Shown here piece after piece: positions 26,281-35,044 of a stretch of 35,423 nucleotides of DNA. The notes under the pieces are model-generated. The model was not told the origin of the DNA, did no database searches, and saw only the letters and a list, made by a program, of their open reading frames with translations. Positions within the stretch are counted from its first letter, which is position 1. Each line of letters begins with the position of its first letter. Position numbers and translations under genes: made by a program. Source of the DNA: an uncultured Candidatus Saccharibacteria bacterium (GTDB lineage: Bacteria > Patescibacteriota > Saccharimonadia > Saccharimonadales > Saccharimonadaceae); NCBI GenBank assembly GCA_946560015.1, contig CAMNUC010000004.1:1-35423 (forward strand), read 5' to 3'.

Positions 26281-27738
26281 ATGACAACATTAAGCGATTA
26301 CCGTGAAGAAAGATTAAAGAAGTTAACTGAGATACGATCTCAAGGCATTGACCCATACCCTTCTAAATCATATAGAAATACCAAAATCTCCACTATTCTC
26401 AACCATTTTGATGAAAAAGATGGTCAAGAGGTCTGTGTGGCGGGTCGTATTATAGCCATACGTTCCTTCGGCAAAATCGCTTTTGTCAAAATTCGAGATT
26501 ATTTCGGTGAAATCCAAATCTTTATGCAAGCCACCGACGATGTCAAAGAAGGTGAGTTTGGTGTCAAGCAACTCAAGCTTCTCGATACAGGCGACTTTGT
26601 CGAGGCTAATGGTGTCGTTGGTAAGTCTAGCACTGGCGAAATCTCCGTTTTTGCCAATAGTATTCGTTTGCTCACCAAAGCCCTTCGACCACTCCCTGGT
26701 CATGATGGTCTAAAAAATAAAGAGGAACGTTATCGACGTCGTTATGTCGACATGAACGTCAACCCAGAAGTGCGTGAACGCCTAGTGCGTCGATCCAAAT
26801 TCTGGCAAGCTACTCGAGAATTCATGATAAACCACGGCTTCATTGAAGTGAATACCCCAGTACTCGAACTCACCACAGGCGGTGCCGACGCCAATCCTTT
26901 CGTTACTCATATGGATGCCCTAGATACAGATTATTATTTGCGCATTTCTCAAGAGTTACCTCTCAAGCGCCTTCTTGGGGGTGGATTTGAAAAAGTTTTT
27001 GATATCGGCCCACGTTTTCGTAATGAAGGCGTTGACGATGAACATCTTCCAGAGCATATCGCCTTTGAGAGCTATGCTGCTTACGAAGACTACGAAGATG
27101 GCATGGAGCTTTACGAAGCCATGATTAAATATGTTGCCCAGCAAACTTGGGGTACTCTAAAATTCAATGTAGGCGGCTTTGAAGTCGATCTTGATTGTGA
27201 GTGGCCTCGCATTAAGTACTCTGACTTGTTGAAAGAAAAGTTTGACATTGATGTATTTGATGTTGATCGCGAAAAGGCTCTCGCTATTCTCAAGGACAAC
27301 AAAGTTACCATCGACCCTAAAGCCAGTGATGCTCGCTTGCTAGATAATCTTTGGAAATTAATCCGCAAAACTTCTGCTGGCCCGTATTGGTTAGTCGAAG
27401 AGCCTTTAGCTCTCAGCCCACTCGCTAAGATCCTGCCAGAAAATCCGCTTGTTACTCAACGCTTCCATCCAGTGATCGCCGGCACCGAAATGGGTAATGG
27501 CTATAGTGAGCTCAACGATCCGCTTGATCAGCTTGAACGCTTCCAAGAACAACAAGCCATGCGTGATAGCGGTGACGATGAGGCGCAAATGCTTGATATG
27601 GATTTCGTCGAAATGCTTGAATATGGCATGCCACCAGCTTGTGGATGGGGAAATAGCGAACGTAATTTCTGGCTTCTTGAAGGCGTTAGCGGTCGTGAAG
27701 CTGTTCCATTTCCTATTATCAAAGCTCGTAGTGAATAG
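26281..27738 (+). CDS. lysS: Lysyl-tRNA synthetase (class II)
   Basis: YRRRYVDMNVNPEVRERLVRRSKFWQATREFMINHGFIEVNTPVLE, FDIGPRFRNEGVDDEHLPE, GTEMGNGYSELNDPLDQ. Confidence 0.96.
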   Translation: MTTLSDYREERLKKLTEIRSQGIDPYPSKSYRNTKISTILNHFDEKDGQEVCVAGRIIAIRSFGKIAFVKIRDYFGEIQIFMQATDDVKEGEFGVKQLKLLDTGDFVEANGVVGKSSTGEISVFANSIRLLTKALRPLPGHDGLKNKEERYRRRYVDMNVNPEVRERLVRRSKFWQATREFMINHGFIEVNTPVLELTTGGADANPFVTHMDALDTDYYLRISQELPLKRLLGGGFEKVFDIGPRFRNEGVDDEHLPEHIAFESYAAYEDYEDGMELYEAMIKYVAQQTWGTLKFNVGGFEVDLDCEWPRIKYSDLLKEKFDIDVFDVDREKALAILKDNKVTIDPKASDARLLDNLWKLIRKTSAGPYWLVEEPLALSPLAKILPENPLVTQRFHPVIAGTEMGNGYSELNDPLDQLERFQEQQAMRDSGDDEAQMLDMDFVEMLEYGMPPACGWGNSERNFWLLEGVSGREAVPFPIIKARSE

Positions 27739-27746
27739 CTTATTCT

Positions 27747-28097
27747 ATGGCCGTTCCAGATCTTCAGGCAGAATGGTCTCAAGCTATTGTTGCTGAACCG
27801 ATTGGTTTTGTTGATGAGTCTCTCCATACTGTAGGTGCCGTCACTCTTAGATCTGGCATTGTCACTATCTTGTCTCTCAGCCCCGGTGAAGATTTTGAAC
27901 TTAATACCGATATTATCCATGATTGGAAAATTGTCTTTCAGACTAGCGATAGCGAAGTCCTTGGCGATGCTGATTACCGGCGCGCTATCAAAGAACTCAA
28001 GCCGTACATTCTTGATCAGCAAAATGGCAGTTTGCTAGTACGAGCCCTCGATGACAACGAGTTGCATGAATTATTTGTACAATGTATATTTGACTAG
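27747..28097 (+). CDS. Hypothetical 116-aa protein
   Basis: ORF 8 nt downstream of lysS, probably co-transcribed; no family recognised. Confidence 0.55.
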   Translation: MAVPDLQAEWSQAIVAEPIGFVDESLHTVGAVTLRSGIVTILSLSPGEDFELNTDIIHDWKIVFQTSDSEVLGDADYRRAIKELKPYILDQQNGSLLVRALDDNELHELFVQCIFD

Positions 28098-28152
28098 CGA
28101 TAAAGTACTTTCACACAACAACCAACTCATTTTATGCTACAATTAAGTTAGT

Positions 28153-29067
28153 ATGAGTGGAAAAATAATGATTGTGGGCACAGGGAATGTTGGTGCAAGC
28201 ATCGCATTTGCGATTCTGAATCAACGCACCGCTGTCAAAGAAATAATCTTAACCGACATCAATACTGCAGATGCCGAAGGCGAAGTTATGGATCTAAATG
28301 ATGCTCTAGCTGTTGCTCCTGGTTTTGTCAAAATTAGTACAGGAGATTACGGTAAGGCTCGTGATTGCGACATCTGTATCATAACCGCTGGCGCAAACCA
28401 AAAACCAGGTGAGACCCGCACTGATCTTGTTCAAAAAAACGCCAAAATCATCCAGAGTATAGTTGGCCCTGTCATGGCTTCTGGATTTGATGGAATTTTT
28501 CTAGTCGTTTCCAACCCAGTCGATACGCTAAGCTTTCTTACCTGGAATTATTCACGCTTACCATCTGAGCGCGTGATTGGTAGTGGCACCGTTTTAGATT
28601 CTGCTCGTCTTCGCCTCAAACTCTCCGAAAAGCTCGGTGTTAATCCTAAATCCATCCATGCTTACCAAGTCGGTGAGCATGGCGATAGCGAGCTTACACT
28701 TTGGTCTACTGCCAATATCGGTGGCGAAAGGCTAGAAACCCTACTACCAGCACATGAGCGCGATAATATTGAAAGTTTCGTTAAGAACAAAGCCTACGAG
28801 ATCATTGAGAAAAAAGGCGCTACTCATTATGGCGTTGCTGTCTGCGTCGTTCAAATTATCAATTGCATACTTAATGACGAGCGTCGTGTTTTGCCGGTTT
28901 CATCGCTTGATGATAACTCTGGCGTGTACAATGGCTTCCCAGCTGTTATTGGGCGCGCTGGTGTCATTCGTCGTCTAGAAACCAAGATGTCCGAGCAGGA
29001 AAGCATCAAATTCCAACAATCAGTCAATATTTTACGCAATACTATCAAGGAGGTCCAAGATGCTTAA
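28153..29067 (+). CDS. ldh: L-lactate dehydrogenase
   Basis: MIVGTGNVGASIAFAIL, ITAGANQKPGETRTDL, VVSNPVDTLSF, GSGTVLDSARLR, GEHGDSE. Confidence 0.92.
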   Translation: MSGKIMIVGTGNVGASIAFAILNQRTAVKEIILTDINTADAEGEVMDLNDALAVAPGFVKISTGDYGKARDCDICIITAGANQKPGETRTDLVQKNAKIIQSIVGPVMASGFDGIFLVVSNPVDTLSFLTWNYSRLPSERVIGSGTVLDSARLRLKLSEKLGVNPKSIHAYQVGEHGDSELTLWSTANIGGERLETLLPAHERDNIESFVKNKAYEIIEKKGATHYGVAVCVVQIINCILNDERRVLPVSSLDDNSGVYNGFPAVIGRAGVIRRLETKMSEQESIKFQQSVNILRNTIKEVQDA

Positions 29068-31027
29068 GAAAATATCTGCTATTATACTCTGTGCTTTCAT
29101 TAGCCTCATTCCGTACACTAACGCAAACGCTGTTACTTATGGTGCCAATGCTTTTTATTTCAAAGATTTTACGGCTAGTTATTATCTCTACCGTGACGAT
29201 TCTGGCACTAGCCACCTCCTCGTCACGGAACAACTCACTGCCGTATTCCCGTCCACTGACCAAAACCATGGCATTACTCGTGTTATACCATTTACGAACA
29301 ATAATGGTAAGAATCTCACAATGAACACCGGTGACACTATCTATATTGATGTTGAACGTAACGGCCAAGAAGAGCCTGTAAGCAAAGTAGAGGTTGGCGA
29401 CGGTTATTATAATGTATATATTGGCGACGCCGATAAATACCTGCATGGTGAACAAATCTATACCCTAACCTACGAGTTCGAGAATGTCATCCTCGATCAA
29501 CACGAGTACATTGACAAATCTGATATCTCCAAGGGTGTCAAAAGCTGGCAAGAGCTTTACTGGGATACTAATGGCAACGATTGGGAGCAGCGCTTCGATA
29601 AAGTCACTGCACGCGTTTATCTTGACGAAGAAATTGCTGACAAATTTAATGGTGAAACTGCTTGCTATGTTGGGCGTTATGGTGAAACTGGTTCCAGGCG
29701 CTGCAAGACTAAAGAAATCTCCGAGGAAGTCGAACTCGATGACGGCGCGGTTACTTTGAGTGGTGTGGAATTTACAACTTCGGCTCTTCTACGCGGTGAA
29801 AATTTAACATTTGTCATGGGTTTTGAAGAGGACACTTTTGCCTCACCTCCTCTACATTTTGATTATCGCTTAGTGATTATTACAGTCATCGCCCTCATTG
29901 GGGGCGCCGGCATGATTTTTCTTATGTTTAAGGCTTATCGAACTACTGCTGAGAAACGTCGCTACTATAAAGGCCTATTCGCTAAACCCGAATATACTCC
30001 GCTCAAAGACATCACGGTAGCTGAAATGGCCGAAAATTACATTGGCAAAGGTCGTAGAGGTGATGCTAAAGTCGCCACCCTACTTGATATGGCAGTCAAC
30101 CACAAAGTCGAAATGATCAAGACCGAAAAAGACGGCATGTTTGGCAAAAAACGAGCCGAATGGAAAGTTCGCATCAAAACCAACACTATGAACAAACAGC
30201 AGGCTACCGTATTAAAGATTCTCGCCGGCGACGACACCGCCCTTAAGAACGATCAAGAAATCGTTATCACAAGTCATACCGCTAATTCCGAGCTTCAAGG
30301 TCTTCTAAAGAAGTTTAATGAACTTGTCCAAGATGGCTTAGTGCGCAAAGAACTCGCTGTTGATCTTGATAAGAAAACCTCCAAAGGCAAAAAACCAACC
30401 AATTGGAGCAACATCTTATTGGTCTGCCTTATGGTCTGGTTCTTCGCTGGGCTATTCGGATTTATACTTATTGTCGAAGACATCCCAAGCTATCTTACTC
30501 TAGCCGGGGAGGATTTTCTACCCCAGATATATATTGCTACTATTGCAGGTATCTTTATTGCTTCCTTCATCACCTTTATCAAAACTAACAAATATGTTTC
30601 CCGCACCCACAAAGGTCTTGAGACATCTAAATATCTTGAGGGCTTAAAGATGTATATGGAGATGGCTGAGGCAGACCGCCTCAAGATGCTCCAAAGTGTC
30701 AAGGGCGCCGATACTACTCATGAAGGCGTTGTTCGGCTCTATGAAAAACTTCTCCCTTATGCAATTCTCTTCAAACTCGAAGAAAGCTGGCTTAAAGAGC
30801 TCAGTCACTACTACGAGTTCGATGATGTCGTCCAGCCCGCTTGGTACATTGGCGTAGGTGCTTTCTCGGCACGCGACTTCAGCGCTGCTATGATTTCGGC
30901 AAGCCAGTCCGTCTCCAGCACTATTGCCCATTCTACCACTTCAGCATCCAGCTCGGGGTCTTCTGGGTTCGGTGGAGGAGGCTTCTCCGGCGGCGGGGGC
31001 GGTGGTGGAGGCGGTGGTGGCTGGTAA
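29060..31027 (+). CDS. DUF2207-type membrane protein with poly-glycine C-terminus
   Basis: Signal peptide, extracellular N-domain (FKDFTASYYLYRDDSGTSHLLVTEQLTAVFP..HGITRVIPF), internal TMs, C-terminus SSGFGGGGFSGGGGGGGGGGGW. Confidence 0.82.
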   Translation: MLKKISAIILCAFISLIPYTNANAVTYGANAFYFKDFTASYYLYRDDSGTSHLLVTEQLTAVFPSTDQNHGITRVIPFTNNNGKNLTMNTGDTIYIDVERNGQEEPVSKVEVGDGYYNVYIGDADKYLHGEQIYTLTYEFENVILDQHEYIDKSDISKGVKSWQELYWDTNGNDWEQRFDKVTARVYLDEEIADKFNGETACYVGRYGETGSRRCKTKEISEEVELDDGAVTLSGVEFTTSALLRGENLTFVMGFEEDTFASPPLHFDYRLVIITVIALIGGAGMIFLMFKAYRTTAEKRRYYKGLFAKPEYTPLKDITVAEMAENYIGKGRRGDAKVATLLDMAVNHKVEMIKTEKDGMFGKKRAEWKVRIKTNTMNKQQATVLKILAGDDTALKNDQEIVITSHTANSELQGLLKKFNELVQDGLVRKELAVDLDKKTSKGKKPTNWSNILLVCLMVWFFAGLFGFILIVEDIPSYLTLAGEDFLPQIYIATIAGIFIASFITFIKTNKYVSRTHKGLETSKYLEGLKMYMEMAEADRLKMLQSVKGADTTHEGVVRLYEKLLPYAILFKLEESWLKELSHYYEFDDVVQPAWYIGVGAFSARDFSAAMISASQSVSSTIAHSTTSASSSGSSGFGGGGFSGGGGGGGGGGGW

Positions 31028-31084
31028 GCTCTACCTATATCCCAAAGTGCAAAATAAGATCTATAAATATGGTAAAATATTAAT

Positions 31085-32329
31085 ATGTTAGATATCAATT
31101 TTATTCGGCAAAATCAAGACCTAGTTACCAAGTCAGCCCAGGAAAAAGGCTATCGCGTAAACATCCAGGATCTACTCCACCTTGACGACCAGCGTCGCGA
31201 ATTACTGCAAAAAGTCGACGACTTACGCCGTCAACGCAATGAGATCTCTGCCAAAATGGGCAAAGGCAAACCAGATCCAGAAATTCTAGAAACTGCCAGA
31301 AAGATTAAATCTGAACTCACCGTTGAAGAGCCAAAGCTGAACGAAGTTGAACAGCAACTCAAGGATCTTCTTAAGCAAGTCCCAAACATTATTTTCGATG
31401 ACGTACCGCTAGGCGGGGAAGAATGCAGTGTCGAGATCAAGCAATGGGGTGGTCAGAAGTCTGAAGGCGTCGATCATCTCGACTATGCCCTTAGCCGTGA
31501 CTGGGTTGATTTTGAGCGTGGTGCCAAAGTTGCTGGCGCTAAATTCTACTACCTCAAAAATGGTCTTGCTCTACTTGAAAATGCCCTCCTGCAATTCGGT
31601 CTAAAGAAAGTTATCGAGCACGGTTTTAGTTTTATGACCGTACCGGACATGGTTTCTAGCAAAATTCTTGAAGGCTGTGGCTTCAACCCGCGCAGCAGCG
31701 AGCAAAGCGACGAATATTATATCGAAGGTGAAGATCTCGCGATGATTGCTACTGCCGAAATGCCTCTTACTGGCTACTACATGGACGAGATTCTAAATGA
31801 AAAAGATCTGCCCATCTGCTTGGCTGGCTACAGCGCCTGCTTCCGCAAAGAGGCCGGCACCTATGGCAAACATACCCGTGGGCTTTTCCGCGTTCATCAG
31901 TTCAATAAACTAGAAATGTACGTTTTCTGCTTGCCGGAGCAATCCAAAGACATGCATGAAAAAATCCGTACTATCGAAGAAGAAATTTGGCAAGAGTTAG
32001 GTATCCCTTACCGCGTCATTAATATTGCCGCTGGCGACTTAGGCTCACCCGCTGCCAAGAAATACGATATTGAATACTGGTCTCCAGTCGATCAAAAATA
32101 CCGTGAACTGACTAGTTGTTCTAACTGTACGGATTTCCAAGCGCGTAGCCTTAATATTCGCGTCAAGCGAGAAGATGGCTCGCTAGAAACTGTGCATACC
32201 CTCAACGGCACCGCCGTTTCGCTTGCTCGTACCATGGTCGCCGTCATCGAGAATTATGCCCAAAAAGATGGCAAGCTCAAAGTCCCAGAAGTTCTCAAAC
32301 CGTATCTAAATGGAGCGGATGAGGTGTAA
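31085..32329 (+). CDS. serS: Seryl-tRNA synthetase
   Basis: MLDINFIRQNQDLV, TAEMPLTGYYMDEIL, CFRKEAGTYGKHTRGLFRVHQFNKLEMYVF, NGTAVSLARTMVAVIENY. Confidence 0.96.
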   Translation: MLDINFIRQNQDLVTKSAQEKGYRVNIQDLLHLDDQRRELLQKVDDLRRQRNEISAKMGKGKPDPEILETARKIKSELTVEEPKLNEVEQQLKDLLKQVPNIIFDDVPLGGEECSVEIKQWGGQKSEGVDHLDYALSRDWVDFERGAKVAGAKFYYLKNGLALLENALLQFGLKKVIEHGFSFMTVPDMVSSKILEGCGFNPRSSEQSDEYYIEGEDLAMIATAEMPLTGYYMDEILNEKDLPICLAGYSACFRKEAGTYGKHTRGLFRVHQFNKLEMYVFCLPEQSKDMHEKIRTIEEEIWQELGIPYRVINIAAGDLGSPAAKKYDIEYWSPVDQKYRELTSCSNCTDFQARSLNIRVKREDGSLETVHTLNGTAVSLARTMVAVIENYAQKDGKLKVPEVLKPYLNGADEV

Positions 32330-34002
32330 TGCCGGAAGAATACCAATTCATTCCAGGGCACTCACCCAAACCAAAGAAAAAATTTCGTTTTAAATCAGTT
32401 GTCGCCTTGGCTAACCGCAAGCTGTCTGTACAATTTGCGGCTATCGTGCTGGCTAGCTCCACGCTTGTCTCGGCACTACTCGGTATCTTTCGCGACCGCC
32501 TACTGAATTCATATTATCTCGACACCTACCCCACAGGTATTGATGCCTACACTGCTGCTTTTACTATTCCGGACTTTATGTTTTTTATTCTCACTTCGGG
32601 TGCACTTGCCGTTTCTTTTATACCAGTTTTCAATCAACGCCTCATGGGCGGCAATAAAAAATCCGCTTGGGAGCTCAGCTCTAGCTTACTCAATCTCATG
32701 GCCTTGCTTACGCTAGCCGCATCTGTGCTTATCATGATCTTTGCTGATCCACTCGTGCGCTACGTTGTTGGTCCAGGCCTCGATGAGTCTGGTACCATTC
32801 TTGCTATCAATATGATGCGCGTTATCGCTATCAACCCCTTTCTTTTCTCAATCTCTACTATCCTATCCAGTATTCAGCAAGCACTCGGTAGATTTGTCTT
32901 CTACGCTCTAGCGCCTGCGCTATATAACGTTGGTATTTTGATCGGTATCGTGTGGTTCACTGGTGGTATTAATATCTTTGGCTTCCAACTTTTTGAAGGC
33001 GGCATTATGGGCGTCGCACTCGGTGTAGTGCTTGGCGCCATCATGCAGCTTACAGTGAGTTTAATTGGGCTTTTCGGACTCGGTTTTGACTACGAGTTCA
33101 AGATCAGTTGGCGCAACCAAGGCTTTCGCTCAGTGCTCAAACTTCTCCCTGCCCGTTCGCTCGATCAAGGTATTGATTACCTTAACACCATTGTTACCAC
33201 CAACCTCTCCTCTCGCATGGGTGCAGGCGCGCTGCGTTCTTATAACCAAGCCGCCAGCTTATCCCAGATGCCGGTCAATCTAGTCGGCGTTGCTATTTCT
33301 ACCGCATTCTTCCCAAAGCTCACAGAAGAGCTTGGCAAAGGCAAAGACACTGAGTATCGCAAGACCTTCCGTACCGCTCTTAGTACTATTATTTGGATTG
33401 CCGCCCCTATAGCCACTATTGCCTTTTTTGCGCGTGGCTATGTGGTTAGCTTCATCAAGAATGGTGGCGACTCGCTTATCGCTTCCATTCTTGCTACGCT
33501 TATCATTTCTATCTTTGCCCACTCTATATTTCATATTGCCACCCGAGGTTTCTATGCGGAACAAGATACTCGTACACCGTTTATAGTATCGGTTGTAGCT
33601 GTCGGCTTTACCATCTTACTCTCCATCGGTTTCACCATGCTTGGTATGGGCCCAGAAGGTCTGGGTTGGGCGCAATCTATCGGTGCACTCCTCGAAGTCG
33701 GGATTTTACTAGTACTATTACAACGTCGCAGTAAAAACAAGCTTCTCGACAAAGACTTTTGGCGCAACTTTACCAAGATCGCCTTTGCTACCGCCATCAC
33801 TGGTTGCGTTGCCTACTCTATGACCAAGTTCTTCCCATTGATGGCTGCCGACAATTCCTTCTTCGATACCTTCCCGAAGTTCTGCCTCATCACCCTAGTT
33901 TCGCTTATTACCTACATTATCGCTGGGTGGTTCTTAGGACTAGAGCAAGTCCGACCGCTCCTCGAAAAGCTCAAGAGAGTACTCTTCAAAAACTACAAAT
34001 AA
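32329..34002 (+). CDS. murJ: Lipid II flippase MurJ
   Basis: Multi-TM MATE-like protein; FRDRLLNSYYL, AAFTIPDFMFFILTSGALAVSFIPVF, SQMPVNLVGVAISTAFFPKLTE, RGFYAEQDTRTPF. Confidence 0.93.
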   Translation: MPEEYQFIPGHSPKPKKKFRFKSVVALANRKLSVQFAAIVLASSTLVSALLGIFRDRLLNSYYLDTYPTGIDAYTAAFTIPDFMFFILTSGALAVSFIPVFNQRLMGGNKKSAWELSSSLLNLMALLTLAASVLIMIFADPLVRYVVGPGLDESGTILAINMMRVIAINPFLFSISTILSSIQQALGRFVFYALAPALYNVGILIGIVWFTGGINIFGFQLFEGGIMGVALGVVLGAIMQLTVSLIGLFGLGFDYEFKISWRNQGFRSVLKLLPARSLDQGIDYLNTIVTTNLSSRMGAGALRSYNQAASLSQMPVNLVGVAISTAFFPKLTEELGKGKDTEYRKTFRTALSTIIWIAAPIATIAFFARGYVVSFIKNGGDSLIASILATLIISIFAHSIFHIATRGFYAEQDTRTPFIVSVVAVGFTILLSIGFTMLGMGPEGLGWAQSIGALLEVGILLVLLQRRSKNKLLDKDFWRNFTKIAFATAITGCVAYSMTKFFPLMAADNSFFDTFPKFCLITLVSLITYIIAGWFLGLEQVRPLLEKLKRVLFKNYK

Positions 34003-34014
34003 GTTTACCAAGCA

Positions 34015-34023
34015 TGGTATAAT
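34015..34023 (+). promoter_or_regulatory. Extended -10 of uppP
   Basis: TGGTATAAT, 6 nt before ATG 34030. Confidence 0.7.
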
Positions 34024-34029
34024 GAGCAT

Positions 34030-34836
34030 ATGGATATTTTTGAAGCAATTATATTGGGTCTAACACAGGGAATCACCGAGTTTATTCCAGTATCATCTTC
34101 TGGACATCTTGAGATCGTCCGGCAAATCTTTAACTTCTCTACCGAAAATTTTCACTTAATCCTCGAGTTTATTAACCTCGGTACTCTGCTTGCTCTGCTA
34201 ATCTATTTCCGTAAGCGTATCTGGAAAATTCTGCGTGATATTTTCAAAGAACGAAATTACAAAACCGCTCTCAATATAGTCATCACCTGCATTCCAGCTG
34301 GGATCGCTGGTCTCATCCTAGGTGATTTTATCGAAAGTAATGACTTCTTTGGCAACATCTTTACAGTTGCCGCTGCCATGGGCATCGTTGGTATCATTAT
34401 GGTGTTAATTGATAAAATCCCCCACATGTCCCATCTTGAGAACGAAGACCACCTCACCCCAGCCCGCGCTCTTATTATCGGTATTTTGCAAGTTTTCGCA
34501 TTAATACCTGGTACTTCTCGATCTGGCACCACTATTATCGCTGGCCGTATCGTTGGGCTTGATTCCGAGTCCGCTGCCGAGTATTCCTTCCTCGCCAGCA
34601 TCCCCCTCATGATCGCAGTTTGTCTCAAAATGTTCCTTTCCGACACCGGACGCACTTTTTTTAGTACCAACATGGGTCCACTAGTGCTAAGCAATCTTGT
34701 CGCTTTTATAGTCGGTTGCCTAGCCCTCACTTTCGTCATGAAATACCTCAAAAAGCCCAAATCCCTCCAATCTTTCGGCAAATATCGTATCACAGTCGCC
34801 TGTCTAGTTATTGGCATTTTGCTTATACTAGTCTAG
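34030..34836 (+). CDS. uppP: Undecaprenyl-diphosphatase (BacA/UppP)
   Basis: GLTQGITEFIPVSSSGHLEIV and PGTSRSGTTIIAGRIVGL motifs. Confidence 0.96.
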   Translation: MDIFEAIILGLTQGITEFIPVSSSGHLEIVRQIFNFSTENFHLILEFINLGTLLALLIYFRKRIWKILRDIFKERNYKTALNIVITCIPAGIAGLILGDFIESNDFFGNIFTVAAAMGIVGIIMVLIDKIPHMSHLENEDHLTPARALIIGILQVFALIPGTSRSGTTIIAGRIVGLDSESAAEYSFLASIPLMIAVCLKMFLSDTGRTFFSTNMGPLVLSNLVAFIVGCLALTFVMKYLKKPKSLQSFGKYRITVACLVIGILLILV

Positions 34837-34847
34837 CCGCATTTTGC

Positions 34848-34928
34848 AAACCTAAGCTCGCAGCTTAGGTTTAGGACTACGTTCACAGGGGTAGCAAACC
34901 AGAAAACCTAAGCCCAGAGCTTAGGTTT
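34848..34928 (+). other. 81-nt double-hairpin element, copy B
   Basis: AAACCTAAGC-TCGCA-GCTTAGGTTT / 31-nt spacer with ACAGGGGTAG / AAACCTAAGC-CCAGA-GCTTAGGTTT. Same geometry as copy A with a different stem sequence. Confidence 0.85.
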
Positions 34929-35013
34929 TTGGCTTACATCGCGTCAACGTGTTTCGCAGACTAGCCAGTAAGATTATTCGCAACCAAGATAAGTCTAAAT
35001 TAACAGAGAAGAA

Positions 35014-35035
35014 CATGCCCCCTTACGGGAGCATG
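35014..35035 (-). terminator. Likely terminator of the FISUMP gene (minus strand)
   Basis: Minus strand CATGCTCCCGTAAGGGGGCATG followed by TTCTTCTCT, just downstream of the TGA stop. Confidence 0.6.
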
Positions 35036-35044
35036 ATCCCTTAA

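Noticed and set aside
20223-34894. ACAGGGGTAG as a DNA-uptake sequence
   Set aside because: I noticed only two copies in 35 kb, both in the same structural position; uptake sequences are usually far denser. A genome count would settle it.
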